The notes under the pieces are model-generated. The model saw only the letters and a list, made by a program, of their open reading frames with translations, did not search any database and had not been told where the DNA came from. From contig NW_019091397.1 of assembly GCF_001949145.1 (NCBI RefSeq), positions 1,242,631 to 1,265,947 of the forward strand: a stretch of 23,317 bases of DNA, given 5' to 3'. Shown here in pieces: positions 9,925 to 21,120 of the stretch (its first letter is position 1; every line of letters begins with the position of its first letter). The position numbers and the translations under genes were made by a program. The DNA is from Acanthaster planci. Lineage: Eukaryota; Echinodermata; Asteroidea; Valvatida; Acanthasteridae.

Positions 9925-10209
9925 TTGTTAGATTGGAGGACTTTTCCCTGTGTGTGTCCTGAGCAAAGGTGTCGACTTTCAGCCAGCAATTTCCTGCTTG
10001 AAGCATCTGGGCATCTAGTAGTACTGAAGATATATGGTTCATCCTCTGTATTCATGACGGATGGAGTGGTGATGGATGCTTGTCAGTTGGACAGGATGGT
10101 TTCCTACCTTCAGGATATTCAGGCAGAAACTCAATATAAACACACATTGATTAATGACAAAACAAGGGACCAGACTTTCCAAGGGGAGCACACCCTGATG
10201 TCAGTGTGA
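9925..10209 (+). CDS. Doubtful coding-like ORF in the intron, unrecognised
   Basis: A 94-codon + strand frame. From about residue 17 the translation is free of repeat-derived tracts and has a normal mix of residues (LSASNFLLEASGHLVVLKIY, then MTDGVVMDACQLDRMVSYLQ). It ends GEHTLMSV before a TGA. It lies on the same strand as NDUFAF5 inside its intron. I recognise no family and see no strong flanking splice sites. It could be an unannotated alternative exon, a decayed transposon ORF or chance. Confidence 0.13.
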   Translation: MLDWRTFPCVCPEQRCRLSASNFLLEASGHLVVLKIYGSSSVFMTDGVVMDACQLDRMVSYLQDIQAETQYKHTLINDKTRDQTFQGEHTLMSV

Positions 10210-12012
10210 CCAGGGGGTCCTTTCAATGGAAATCAATCCTTCTTTCTACGATTTCCATTTTCCCCTTTAATCTTTGTCTATAATGATATCTGAAGATACG
10301 GTTTTCTTGTTTTTGAATAATGGACTGACATTTAAAAACAGTGTAATTCATTTCTTTTTTTCCTTGAAGGAATGCAATGGGATTTAAGGCAAGCTACATG
10401 TACATGTACATGCATTGGATCGTACATGTGAGAGGCTCTGTACTTAGCGTAACTGGATTGGTAATGGACCAGCAGATTGGTACATTTGTACTGGGCATCG
10501 CTACAGTAACCAATACTGGGCACTGTGCATCCCTTGATTTTACCGCAACGTTTGCAGTCTTCTCAATGTCCATAATTATATGTATGCAGTTGGAACATCA
10601 GCTAGTCTGCTAAAATAATACAAAGAAAAACATTGACACTGATTAATTGGTTTGATGCCCATGTGTACTCATATGTACAGCCAATGGGTGTACTTTGATG
10701 TACAGTATGGGCATTTGAAAGGAAAGATGTGCAAAGTAGATATTCAGCTTAATGTTTTCATGCATGTACATACCGGTAAATGTATCACTGTATGCTAAAA
10801 CAACTATACATATAAGATCTTAATGCTTCTTTGCAGTGGAAGTGACAAGAACTTGAGGTGGTAGTTTTCCATTTTTATCTAATCCTTTCATCAGTACAAT
10901 ACTTTTAGAGAGTACTATCACTACTTGTCACATACTGTACATGCATGTACACCAATACGTACATGTAAGGCCCTCCTTGTCAAAAGAGCATAAGAAAAAG
11001 TACAAATTACTGTCCTTCAAAATTACCTAAAGTACCAACCAAGATTTGAAAGAATTTTAGCCATTTCCAGTGCTCAACACAATAAACAAGTAAGAAATTG
11101 AACTTGCTCCAAAAATGCATGGTACATGTACATGTAGAAAACTGTGAAATATGCATGTATTTGTACACAGAGCTTTGGAGCACTAAATATCATGCTTTGG
11201 CTCATGAATGTGGAAATTTTCATGAGCATATAAACTAAACTGTTGAGGTTTCTCCCTTTCACTGCTTCAAAGGAGGTGGAAACACCCTGTTGTAACCTTG
11301 CAAGAAAGACTTCCTTCATGTACATGTACAGTAAAGTTTTCAAATCATACAAAATGTACTACATTCATGTATGTACAAGTCTCATTAAATTTTCTATAGT
11401 AGGTACATGTATATCTACCACATAGGACAATGTACATGTGGTCTCATTGCCCGTGTTGCTCCAAAAAGTGTGTTTAAAATCTTAATTAGTACCAGCACCT
11501 CTGTACGGGATGTACTGGTGCCAGTATTAACTTTGTACATGTATGTATGTAGTCTTTCCATCGTTGTGTTCAAGATATCCAGTATTTGCAGCAAACTGTT
11601 GGATCCTTATCTTTGCCCGTCTTTCTAGTTCTTACTATGTACCAGTGCATGTTAGGATCAAGTGGATAATTGCAGATGATCGTGGAATATTGTACATTGT
11701 ATCTGAGTCAGATTGTCACAGCAATATACGGAACACATTAAGACTATTTGGCATGTACAATATGAAGCTGCAAATTAAGGCTGTGATGCCTAAATTGGGT
11801 CCACACACTACAACAACTTGAGTGCCCAGGACAGTAGTTGTGGTTGAGGGAGGAAGGCAGTACTTGCCCAGACAAGAAGTACATGTACATGCAAATGTAA
11901 AACTAACCACCTCAGGAAAATTGTGGCAAGTCTGCCCAGAAACCCATTTTGGCACTGTAGACCTCGTAGAAATTTGCAAGTTCATAAGCATTGGTAACCC
12001 TATTATACGTTA

Positions 12013-12064
12013 CCTGTAGCAGTCCTGAATTCTCCCCCATTGGAGGTTTCAGGACCGCTGTATG
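12013..12064. ncRNA. Imperfect long hairpin, pre-miRNA-sized, unassigned
   Basis: TAGCAGTCCTGAA (12017-12029) pairs with TTCAGGACCGCTG (12048-12060), with one A/C mismatch and one wobble. The stem extends outward by a further wobble, a T-A pair and a C-G pair around one mismatch (12013-12016 with 12061-12064). Inside, CTCC (12032-12035) pairs with GGAG (12042-12045) over a 6-nt loop. The fold is about 52 nt, with mismatches spaced as in processed hairpins. It lies in the NDUFAF5 intron in sense orientation. No known miRNA was recognised. Confidence 0.22.
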
Positions 12065-13073
12065 GCACAATGACAAAACACTTGAAGATTTAGGTTCTTG
12101 CTCAGTTTTTTATCATGCATGAGTTGATATTCCTCATACGTCAAACGTCGCAAACGTCCTCATCAGATATGCTGCTTTTGGTTAATGTTAAAGTGTATCA
12201 ACCCCAATTCTGCATGATTTTTATGACAGAGGTGACATGTACTTGACCCAGAAGCGTGTGTGGAGTCTGACCCACATTATTGAAAAGCCTTCAACTTCTT
12301 TCCAATCATACTGCATTGAATTTCTTGCCAATTATACAGTTTTATTGTTTCAATATTTAAAGGTGGGTGGATGCATGATGCACAAATTGATCTACCACAG
12401 GTCTGTCTCTGCCTAATTTTCTGTGAAGCAAAAAATACAGTTAAGTGCATTCAGTCATGAAGATACCGGTACCGGTAGTTTATGAACTGGTTAATTGGAT
12501 ATTTGAAGATTAAGCAAAGAGTATGGGGATCACAGAGCTGTGGAAAGTGAGCCTATTTCATCTCACATTTCACCTTCAGTGCCTACGTGTTTTATTGAAC
12601 TGACACACAGTACATGTACATCTGCTAAAGTCGTAGTGAGGTCTCAGCCTGATTGGTAACAAGGATGCTGGGTGATATAATCTTGTCATCCCAGGCAACT
12701 GAATGTAAAGTTACAGTACATGTACATGTAGGTACATTGTGTATTCTCCACTACTGTTCTTTGAGCATGCATACTGTGTATAAATGTGGTACTTTATTTG
12801 AATTGTATCTAGACTACAGTGTAGTTTAAATTACATCAATAAATGGAGGACTTTGAGATGGTTAAATACTGTACAATGTACTTTGTCAATTGCAAACTTA
12901 TGCCAGGTGTTTGCTCGCCTTTTCGTCAGGGTTGCTACAATTCAACACTTTATGACTTTTTCTCAGTTCAGTCTTGTAGAAGTTTTATTCTGCTGAAATG
13001 AAGTGACAGTCATGGTGGCAACTTCTTTACATGGTTAATAGTCGCTCTACTGCTTGACCTTGAATAACCCAAG

Positions 13074-13096
13074 ATCTTTGGTTTATAATCAAAGAT
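13074..13096. repeat. 7-bp inverted repeat ATCTTTG/CAAAGAT
   Basis: ATCTTTG (13074-13080) and CAAAGAT (13090-13096) flank the 9-nt spacer GTTTATAAT. It lies 24 bp upstream of a second, longer inverted repeat (13121-13152), with a TACATGTACATGTA element between them. Confidence 0.45.
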
Positions 13097-13120
13097 TGCA
13101 TAAGTACATGTACATGTAGG

Positions 13121-13152
13121 TAAATCCAGTCTTGTGGTTTAGACTGGATTTA
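13121..13152. repeat. 11-bp perfect inverted repeat, 10-nt loop
   Basis: TAAATCCAGTC (13121-13131) and GACTGGATTTA (13142-13152) are exact reverse complements around TTGTGGTTTA. This stem is stronger than most others in the window. It follows directly after a TACATGTACATGTAGG element. No family was recognised. Confidence 0.7.
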
Positions 13153-16100
13153 GTGGTGTCTCGCTGATAGCGCCCGCTGTTGTTGAAGTTTGGCTGTACT
13201 GTACATTGCTGCTACCAGTGTACATGTACATGTATAAAGGAGATTGGGGCCAATTGCACACAAGTACGAGTACTAATACATGTAGACCATACATGTACAT
13301 GTATTTGTGCATAATGTAACATGCTTGTACAATGTGCGTTAATGTTTATGCATGTATAGTACATATAGAGTTTCTTTATGGGTAGAAGATAAGTACCGGT
13401 GCGGTAAATGGGTCTTATTGATTAAAAGTTCATAAAAGTCATTATACAGCACCTTACGCGTATAACCTTTACAGTCCTCAGTCCTCCAATTTCAATATAT
13501 GATTCTACTTTGTACATGTCCATAACATACCCCTTAGGGGGTTAGGGTTAATAAATCTCCTCCCCCCCCCGCTGGTTGGTGCATCGGCAATCACTCCCCA
13601 ACGGTGTCCATTAGATACCCAATACACCCACAGTGTATAGTGTTCTAGTACATGTACATGTATGTGAAATTGGGAACACACAAAGAATTTTGCAGTACTC
13701 TCACACATATACAATACTGGTACAGGTATACCCATGCATACCACATCTACATGCTCATGTGGTTTCAGACAGTTGGGGGTGCTGAAGTCTTGATGACACA
13801 CTGTTAACATGTATCTTATCAGAGATCTCCTCTCCCTAGGGTAATCCTGTAATGTAACATATCACAACGGGTGCTTTGACCTGTATGCTGCACTTTTGCG
13901 ATGGTATTTAAAACCCATCATTCCCAAAGTGACAACTATCAGATGAGTGACAGTTGCTTGCTCATACATGTATCTGTAAATTATTCAGTATGTGATAACA
14001 TTTTCACAGGTGCATATTGTTTGAATTTGCAGACAGGCCACTGAATTTTACTCGATGTATGTTATCCTTCATAGCACCTGTTTTTTGTCACAATCCATGT
14101 TGACCTCAGAAGAGGAAAAGAAAAACTCATTTTGTCCAACATCCGTTGCCCGCATCATTTTTTTTCCCTATGCCTCATCCTCTCCCAATTAACTTCAGTT
14201 CCTGTGGCCAGTTTCCCTCTACATTCTCTCCCAAGTCCCTCCTTATCTCATCCAGATATTTATCGGGAGTGTTTGATAGAAGGCAACGGAGTTTATTCGC
14301 TTGTACCCCCCCCCTGCAGGTTGAAGCTCTGAAAGTCAGTTTTGGTTGGAGCATGGTTGGAGGGTATTATCCTATCTCTGCCATCTGGTGCTTGGCTTAG
14401 ACAGTTATGAAGTAGGGGATTGTTTTGATTGCTCTCTTTGCTAAAGTGAGTCAGACTTGTCAGTCCATACGTGGCTGTAAGGGACGCTTACTCCAAACAA
14501 ATACTATGTGTGCCCCATAAATGATCGGTGTATGATAACTTTGTATTGTGTTAAGAGACAGTATAACGGTAGAGTACATGTATAATTGAAGAACCATGTG
14601 AATTCGTGTACAATGAAGTGAGAAAATGAATGAGGAACAGAATGAGCAGCTGCATTTTGATTTAGAGTTCGCTTTAGGAAGTTGATTTGTGATGGAAAGG
14701 TCACCAGAGGAAAAAAAGGAGCTATAGAAATTCACTTCCAGGTATATTCAGGTGTCCATGATGCCTGACTTCAAGCATGGCTATGGATTAGGTCTGAATT
14801 GCTTGCATGGCACGTCATTAATCATTTAAATGGGATTTGTCATTAAGGAAAATATATAATTTATAAATTGTGAAAAGAGAACAGAGTATTAGCAATTGCA
14901 AAACCAAGTAATTCAAAAATTTTATTGAATCAATTACTCAGTGGGATGGTGATTTTTGGAAAATATTCTGAGAAAACGAACTACACTGTATATGAGGTAT
15001 CGTGCAATCAAGAACATTAAAATACATGTACATGTATGCATGTGTGTACTGTGAGAATTCAATCAGCCACGAGTAGGAAATTCACTAGATATCGAAGTAA
15101 ATACAGGTACATGTACATGGTTTTATCTTGCCACTTGTAACCCTCACACCCTAAAAATTTGGGGCTAAATCAAATGCCAAAGGATCCCAGCTGTACAATG
15201 TTTTATTCCCAGTACTCACAGGAAAACAAAAGGGAAGATATGATTTTTATCAAAGGTGAATCACAACCCTGACGACACGCTTTGTTGAACTCGGTCTCAT
15301 TGTCACAGAGTCGAAAGCGTGTCTCCCTTAATCAGCTGTGAGATTTCTTTCTGGATTCCATATCCTGGTTGTGATCGACTGCATATTGCATGTACCCCTC
15401 TAAAAATTAAGGGCCCCTTATAAATTAAGATTTTGTTATGTGTTTGTCTTTCCAGGGTGTTGGTACATGCAGGACAGTCGTGTTGCAGCATGCATCATAC
15501 TCGTTCCATTACTGCTTGTATAATGGAAGGCATTAGTTTTTGTCATGCACCCTTGAGGGGAGATAATATACTTGTACCTGTAATCCATGCATATTTGTAG
15601 TTATGGTGGGGGCTTACTCCTCCAAGTCTTGGATTTTTTACAATTTATTGTAGATTTTTTCTTCTTTCAGTTATTCATGCAAGCCTTGAAGACATGAGAG
15701 ATGCAACCTGAGAGCAGTCTGATTCCGTGTATAATTATCCGCTAAGTTGGCATTGCACGCTCTGGTATCGGTGATAGCTTAATGTGCAGTGTAATATCGC
15801 CAGAGCAAATATCTCGGTTCTTGGTGGGCTCGCAGAATCAATGTGAATTGGGCGTCTTGGAACGTGTGTAATTTCAGACAGTGGAGATCAATTCATGGCA
15901 AGTAGGTCAGAGATTGCGTGTAGAGACCAACAATTTGACAAGTCTGGTGTGTTGGGTCAATACGTAGCGTGCGGGTGTGTTTGTGCCATCATGTTGAAGT
16001 GCATACATCATTAGTCGGGCAATTAAATGGGAATTGTGTAGTGTGTGGGTTAAATAGGTCGTTGCTTACATATAGATAACACGCAAGGGTTTAGATGATT

Positions 16101-16929
16101 TTTTTTCAAATTTTACTGCGGGTTGTTTGGCCATTGCATTTTCTCAGTTCAGAGACAGGATGACGTTGATTACAAATTGGGCCAGTTGATGGTCGTTGTA
16201 CTTTAAATGAAGTACTTCCCTGGATTAATTTGCAGAACTTTTGTTTTCTGTCCTTTTACAGTGTAGGCTTGGTATAATGTAGAGCGTTCCTTTTTTGCAT
16301 TATGCACAAATGAACGTATATAATGTCACAGGTTTGTGCAAGAACTTTTCAGTGAAAAGTGAAAGACAAAGTGAAATTCACTCTCGTATTGCAGTTGGTT
16401 GTATTGAACCCTTTTTCAAGTTCTTTTACTTTTTTGTATGTGTACCTGTGTAAAATGTACATGTAGCTGCTATCCTATTAATTTATAAATCGAATTTGAA
16501 AGTTGAAAAATAACCACTTCAGATTTTTTCCCACAATGACAAGTTTTAACATAACGTAAGAGCATGCTATTCAATTCAGTATCCTCATCCTGGAGGCCTT
16601 CCAACAATCTCATGTCTTAAAAAAGAGCATTAAAAGGCATAAGTATCGCATTTTGATTGTTGAGGTAAATCCCGTTCGACAGAACAAAAAAGTACTTGTC
16701 TTACATAATCAAGATTATCTCCACAACACATCATTGGATTTAAATGAAGTCTTAAAAGATACGTTACATCCTATAAGCTTGAATTTGATAGCCAAAACAA
16801 CAATTTCTTGTAGTTAATTTGGGAGAAATGTTACTATTTGATTGCATTTTTGTGGAGTCGTCCTGTACATTTCTTGCAAGTTCTTTTCCTCGGGCATCAT
16901 GCTGAATCTTACGTTGTAGCTGGGGTATG

Positions 16930-16991
16930 CCTTCCCAAATCCTATAAAATCCACCAAAACTTCCTGGTGGAATGCGGGGGATTTGGAAAGG
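16930..16991. ncRNA. Two-tier hairpin with symmetric internal loop, unassigned
   Basis: The outer stem is CCTTCCCAAATCC (16930-16942) with GGATTTGGAAAGG (16979-16991), 12 of 13 pairs. The inner stem is TCCACCA (16950-16956) with TGGTGGA (16965-16971), 7 of 7. They are separated by a symmetric 7/7 internal loop, and the terminal loop is AAACTTCC. The nested symmetry over 62 nt is unlikely to be trivial. It could be a structured intronic RNA, a short foldback element or a hairpin precursor. It lies in an otherwise featureless AT-rich part of the NDUFAF5 intron. No known family was recognised. Confidence 0.3.
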
Positions 16992-17049
16992 GTTAGGGTT
17001 TACGGAGTCAATGAATTAAACTTTGCTCCCAACTCTAGTATCGTCTCCC

Positions 17050-17081
17050 AGCTCATTTCATTTAACCACTGGAAATGAGCT
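17050..17081. repeat. 10-bp perfect inverted repeat AGCTCATTTC/GAAATGAGCT
   Basis: Arms at 17050-17059 and 17072-17081 with a 12-nt spacer. A second small dyad, TCTCTC-AG-GAGAGA, follows at 17084-17097. Together with the 16930-16991 hairpin this makes three foldbacks within 170 bp. No coding content was seen. Confidence 0.6.
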
Positions 17082-18473
17082 CATCTCTCAGGAGAGAGCC
17101 CTACAATTTTTAGCCATTTAAACATGATTCTGCCTGCGCGTGGGAGCTGCGGAATTCCAGTGGGATGTGTGGACAAGTGGAATGAAATGCTGCTGGAGGA
17201 GTGCTACTGCACTTTTTTAATGACATGACTGATGGCATCAGCCAAATTCAGTAGGGGATACATTCAGAGAGTGTAAAAATGGAGCCCTTTGCAGGCATCT
17301 AAATATACCTGGGGGAAAGCCATTCACCATATTCACTGAACTTAATGTACCCCTTTTGCCATTACACATGTGCAGTTTAATGTTCATCCAAAGGGCATAC
17401 ACATATTTAGCTGCTGTTATACATGTATGGTCAAGGTAAAGTCATTTAAATGCACAAGTCAACCATGGCTCCATCAAAACATACCGTATCTGGGCTTTTA
17501 CCTTCATGATCTCCCCAGGATTAATGTAAGTGCCTGCATGATAATGAACGCCTTCGCACACTCATATATGTACATGTAACAGTACAGGTACACTCTTTGA
17601 AAAACAGTAAACATGGTACTTTCCCTAAATGCCACAAATTGAACCAAATCTTCATGGTGGACTCAGCTACATGTGCACTGTACACCACAGCCTCTAGAAG
17701 CACAGTATTGTAGCATGAACCAGCTAATGGGGTTCTACCATTAGGTGTCCTCCACTTTCTGCAAAATGCTAGAAAAGGGACACAGACTTGGGATTCCCAA
17801 CTCCGAACAAGCAAAACTCTTATTTACATTGTATTTCAAAGAATAACTCAAAGGTCAACTTGCTGCACCATTCAAAACTGCAACAGGTGATTCCAGCAAA
17901 GAAGTATGAGTAGCACCAAGCAAATGTGTGACCTGGACAAGCCCTAAATTCCCATGAGTAGCCTACTGGAACTAAAGCTGCCCCCCAAATAGATGCCAAT
18001 TTTTGGCGCGAGGTATCAGGCCACTCCGCTGGATGCCAGCAGCTAATTACCAACTGCGGGCCAGCAAAGCAAGGCTCTGTAAACTTTCCATGACAGTATC
18101 TAAGTACACAAGGCCTACATGTACATGTACGTCAGCTTCTTGCTTGATATAAACGGTAGTGAGCTTGTTGGTAGCCCCCTCGTGCACCAGTTCTTATTAC
18201 TCTTGGCCCCGTTACCCTGCAGTGTCAAAGGAGTCTTTATGAGATGCAGACTACATGTACATGTAGAAGTACATGTACATTTAAGTGATGCTATAACTCT
18301 GCCTGCTTATATACTGGGTGTGTGGCCGTGGTTACTGGCACATGGTTCAGATCTGGAACTTGTGATATTTTCTTTCCAATATCAGCACTTCTAGTGACAT
18401 ATAATGTGTTGTTTGGATATTACACATGCTGGTGTATATCATGATTTTTTTGCATCTTCCTCTCTTACTGCAG

Positions 18474-18513
18474 CCTTCACTGGGTGAACGATCTTCCAGG
18501 TGCATTACGTCAG
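18474..18513 (+). CDS. NDUFAF5: NDUFAF5 internal exon, 40 nt
   Basis: A very short exon between the strong acceptor CTCTCTTACTGCAG and the consensus donor CAG|GTAAGT. Its first base C completes the serine codon begun at 4522-4523. The remaining 39 nt encode LHWVNDLPGALRQ and the exon ends in phase 0. The family sequence here is SLHWVNDLP-ALEQ, followed by a conserved segment with KPDG. That next segment was searched for in the remaining 4.8 kb and not found, so the next exon lies beyond the window. The HWVNDLP segment follows strand beta4 of the methyltransferase fold, near the substrate side of the active site. Exon identity is firm because reading continuity, both splice sites and protein similarity agree. 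Confidence 0.9.
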
Positions 18514-20943
18514 GTAAGTTTGAGTAACACATACACGTATCATCGGATGACATGATTCGCTGTACAATTAAGCACAAAATCTGCATCCTGAATAGGCCGA
18601 GGGGTGATCCTACGAACGTGTATAGTGTTGTAGACAAGTCCAACCATCACAAGTCCCCGCAAGTCCACCACAGTATGATAGTCATTGAAATCCAAGTCTT
18701 AAGCAAGTAAAGAGACTTGTGACAAAATAATTCCTTTGTCATTGTTCCTCTTGCTACTTGTGGATGCTGGTCTTGCCAAAGGACCCTTGTGTAATGGCAG
18801 ATCGCATATCGCACCAGCTGGTAATTACGTTAAGTTGCTTTACCAACCTCTGTTTATTACGACCAAAATATGATAAAAATCTCCTTCAGAAATTTGTCCA
18901 ATGTCCAGAGATTTGTACATGGGAATTAAGTTCTGGGATCAAATCTTCACAATGTAACAAACCTGCATACATGTTTAATGCATGTAATTAGTGGAACTTA
19001 CTAAATGTGCATGTACATGTACATGTACCTGTATCTTGAAACAAATAAGCCAACACAGGCGTGCATCCCTCGCTTTTGGTACATGCAGATGAGCTGGGCT
19101 CTACATCAGGAGACTTTGTGGACTTAGTGATTCCTGGGTGGGCAGAACTTTAATGCAGTCAGTTCCTTACATGTACATGAATGTGTCTTCATCTGCCATA
19201 TACATGTATGCTGAGGTGTGTTTCACTGCCAGTTCCTTCTTCTGTATGTGACTTACAATGTATGAGCACCGGTACATGTAAACCACATCTGCAGTTTCCT
19301 GAAAAGTCTCCTAATGACCCCACTTCAAACACAAAACTCTCCATCATGGTTTTTTAAGCAATGATCAAGGTGAACTGTGAATGCTGACATCTACACTAAG
19401 TTTTGTATAATGCATTTACATGGACTATGACCATTGTTTTGCCAATGATTTTTTTGGGGGGAGTAGACTAGACCTTCATCAGGACAAATGATTGTGGCCA
19501 GTTGTGAAATTGACATCTGTAGTTGTATTAGAAAGAAAGCCTCGTACCTGGTACATGTAACTCTCCTGATCAAATACGTGGAGCGTAGCCTACCCGTATT
19601 TTTGCAATGGGACGAAATTATTTTTTAATTTCACACTCTTCACTCTTCAGACGTGCAATCAATGAACCAGTAATACACACATATTCTTATGCACATGCAT
19701 ACGTTGAAGAATGTAGGTAATTCATCACTGAAATGTTTAAGAGTGGAAAGGAGATGCTATAACCGTTGGAAAGGTTTTGTTCAGGTCAGCAGTTTATTCT
19801 CAGTGTACTAGTGCATGTTCATGAAGGTCTGACAGGTCTAGATCTGTTTCTGTCGCAGTCCTGTAAAATCCTCAAGGCCAAGTACATGTACATGTACAAG
19901 CAGCTGGACATTGCTTGTCCTTGACCATTTACAACTTCACCATACAGGGTACTTTAGGATTGTATAGAATTAGACTTAATGTACACTGTACTGCTCAATT
20001 TGAAGGTTCCCCCCACCTGTGTCAATAATATAGAGGGCATGAAGATAATGTGGCAGTGTACTTGTATACTTGGCTGATTACATAGAGCCGATGTACTTCA
20101 GATGGCTATTTAGTCGTTCTGTTTATTTGCTTCATCATCATTACTTGTGTTTGATGGTCAAGGACCATTACCAAACCCTGGTGCTGCATTGCGTCCGCAA
20201 GGAAGAAATTTTTCACTGGGGGTTTCTTTCCCTGTTCAGGGAGCCAGGATCCTTGAGGTTTCTTTCATGACAAGGAAACTCTTTTTTTGGGAGGAACAGA
20301 TTGATCATAATTGTGTTGGCATGATGAAATACAGAAACTTTTCTTCATTTGGCAGTGGGGAGCACCTAAACTTCACATATAAATACATACATGTACATGT
20401 AGTATTCCTATACTAGAATGACGATTAAATACCATGTGTGCACAATTTACATGTACCTACGTGTACTGGTTCTTTAAAATGTATATGAATCATACACTTT
20501 TCAGAATTTGTAGCAATTGTGAACACAAGGTGAGTTTGTTTTTGATGGGTGCAATCTGATGTCACCGAGAAGCAATTAAAAGCGGGTGTCTGGATAAAAT
20601 ATCTCCTCCGTATACACTCGTTTTCATTTTGAACCCAGCATTCCAGTCTGCTTTGGAAGTGAACCCGATATGAATGTTTTCAGTTAAAAGTTTTTAACAC
20701 TTTCATCACAACAAACAGGAAACAAGTACATGTGTGGTTGTAGCTTGCCTAGAAGGCTTCTGTTTCATTTGCCATTTGTGCTAGCCTTAACAAACTTTGA
20801 AGCGCCATATGTGGAATGGACTCGGGTACGGTTTTGCTTGTCCGCTTGCACTTTGATGAAAGTAAAGGCACATTCTTTGTCCTTCAATTCATTAATACTG
20901 GATCAGAAATGCCAGAGTTACCTTCATACAAGTACCTTCTAGG

Positions 20944-21120
20944 ATGACCAGCGCCCTCGCTTGTTGTACAGGTCGAGCTGCTGGTACCTTGGGGAAGATG
21001 CGGCGGCGGACAGTGCAAACGAGATTCAAGGTCTTGCAGTTTATTGGATTGGCTTCGCTCCTGCGGACCGTGACTTGTCATCAACAGTTTGGCACAGGGA
21101 AGTCACGACACACATATTGA
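20944..21120 (+). CDS. Candidate short ORF or first exon, GC/CpG-richer than surroundings
   Basis: An ATG-initiated 58-codon frame ending TGA at 21118-21120. It begins MTSALACCTGRAAG. A second in-frame ATG at 20998 has A at -3 (GGGAAGATGC) and starts MRRRTVQTRFKVLQFIGLAS, a basic N-terminus followed by a hydrophobic stretch, as in a signal anchor or mitochondrial leader. The patch is clearly richer in CpG (GCGGCGGCGG, TTCGCTCCTGCGGACCG) than the sequence around it. The overlapping + frame is also open (LGEDAAADSANEIQ...), which weakens the call. It may be an exon of a gene nested in the intron, a small promoter-like CpG patch or chance. Confidence 0.18.
   Translation: MTSALACCTGRAAGTLGKMRRRTVQTRFKVLQFIGLASLLRTVTCHQQFGTGKSRHTY

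Larger units (their letters stand above)
4524..18473 (+). other. NDUFAF5: NDUFAF5 giant intron, 13,950 nt, phase 2
   Basis: It is defined by the donor GTGAGATG at 4524 and the acceptor CTTCCTCTCTTACTGCAG ending at 18473, which has a good pyrimidine tract. The split codon AG|C encodes serine and restores the family reading SSLSLHWVND with nothing missing or added, so no exon needs to be sought between. The intron is rich in TACATGTA elements and contains several hairpins and a few low-confidence ORFs, all listed separately. The block from about 14.7 to 17.3 kb has almost no open frames and holds only simple AT-rich sequence plus two inverted repeats (16930-16991 and 17050-17081). I saw no tRNA, rRNA or recognisable transposase. 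Confidence 0.82.

Noticed and set aside
11074-11352. 92-codon minus-strand ORF with helical-looking middle
   Set aside because: Both ends are repeat-derived (YMYM) and the centre matches no family I know; too weak to list as a gene.
13535-13555. GGGGGTTAGGGTTAA, and a similar GGGTTAGGGTT at about 16990-17000, resembling telomeric TTAGGG
   Set aside because: Only two units at each place and no array; consistent with chance.
16660-16690. GTTCGA-containing stretch resembling a tRNA T-loop
   Set aside because: It is the small foldback GTTC-GACA-GAAC; no A-box, acceptor stem or cloverleaf could be built.
18347-18643. 98-codon minus-strand ORF overlapping the 40-nt NDUFAF5 exon
   Set aside because: It lies antisense to a well-supported exon, has no recognised domain and no supporting splice sites.
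20147-20416. 89-codon + strand ORF (reads DGQGPLPNPGAALRPQG...)
   Set aside because: The beginning looks protein-like, but the end runs into TACATGTA repeat and a second frame is equally open; no splice or family support.
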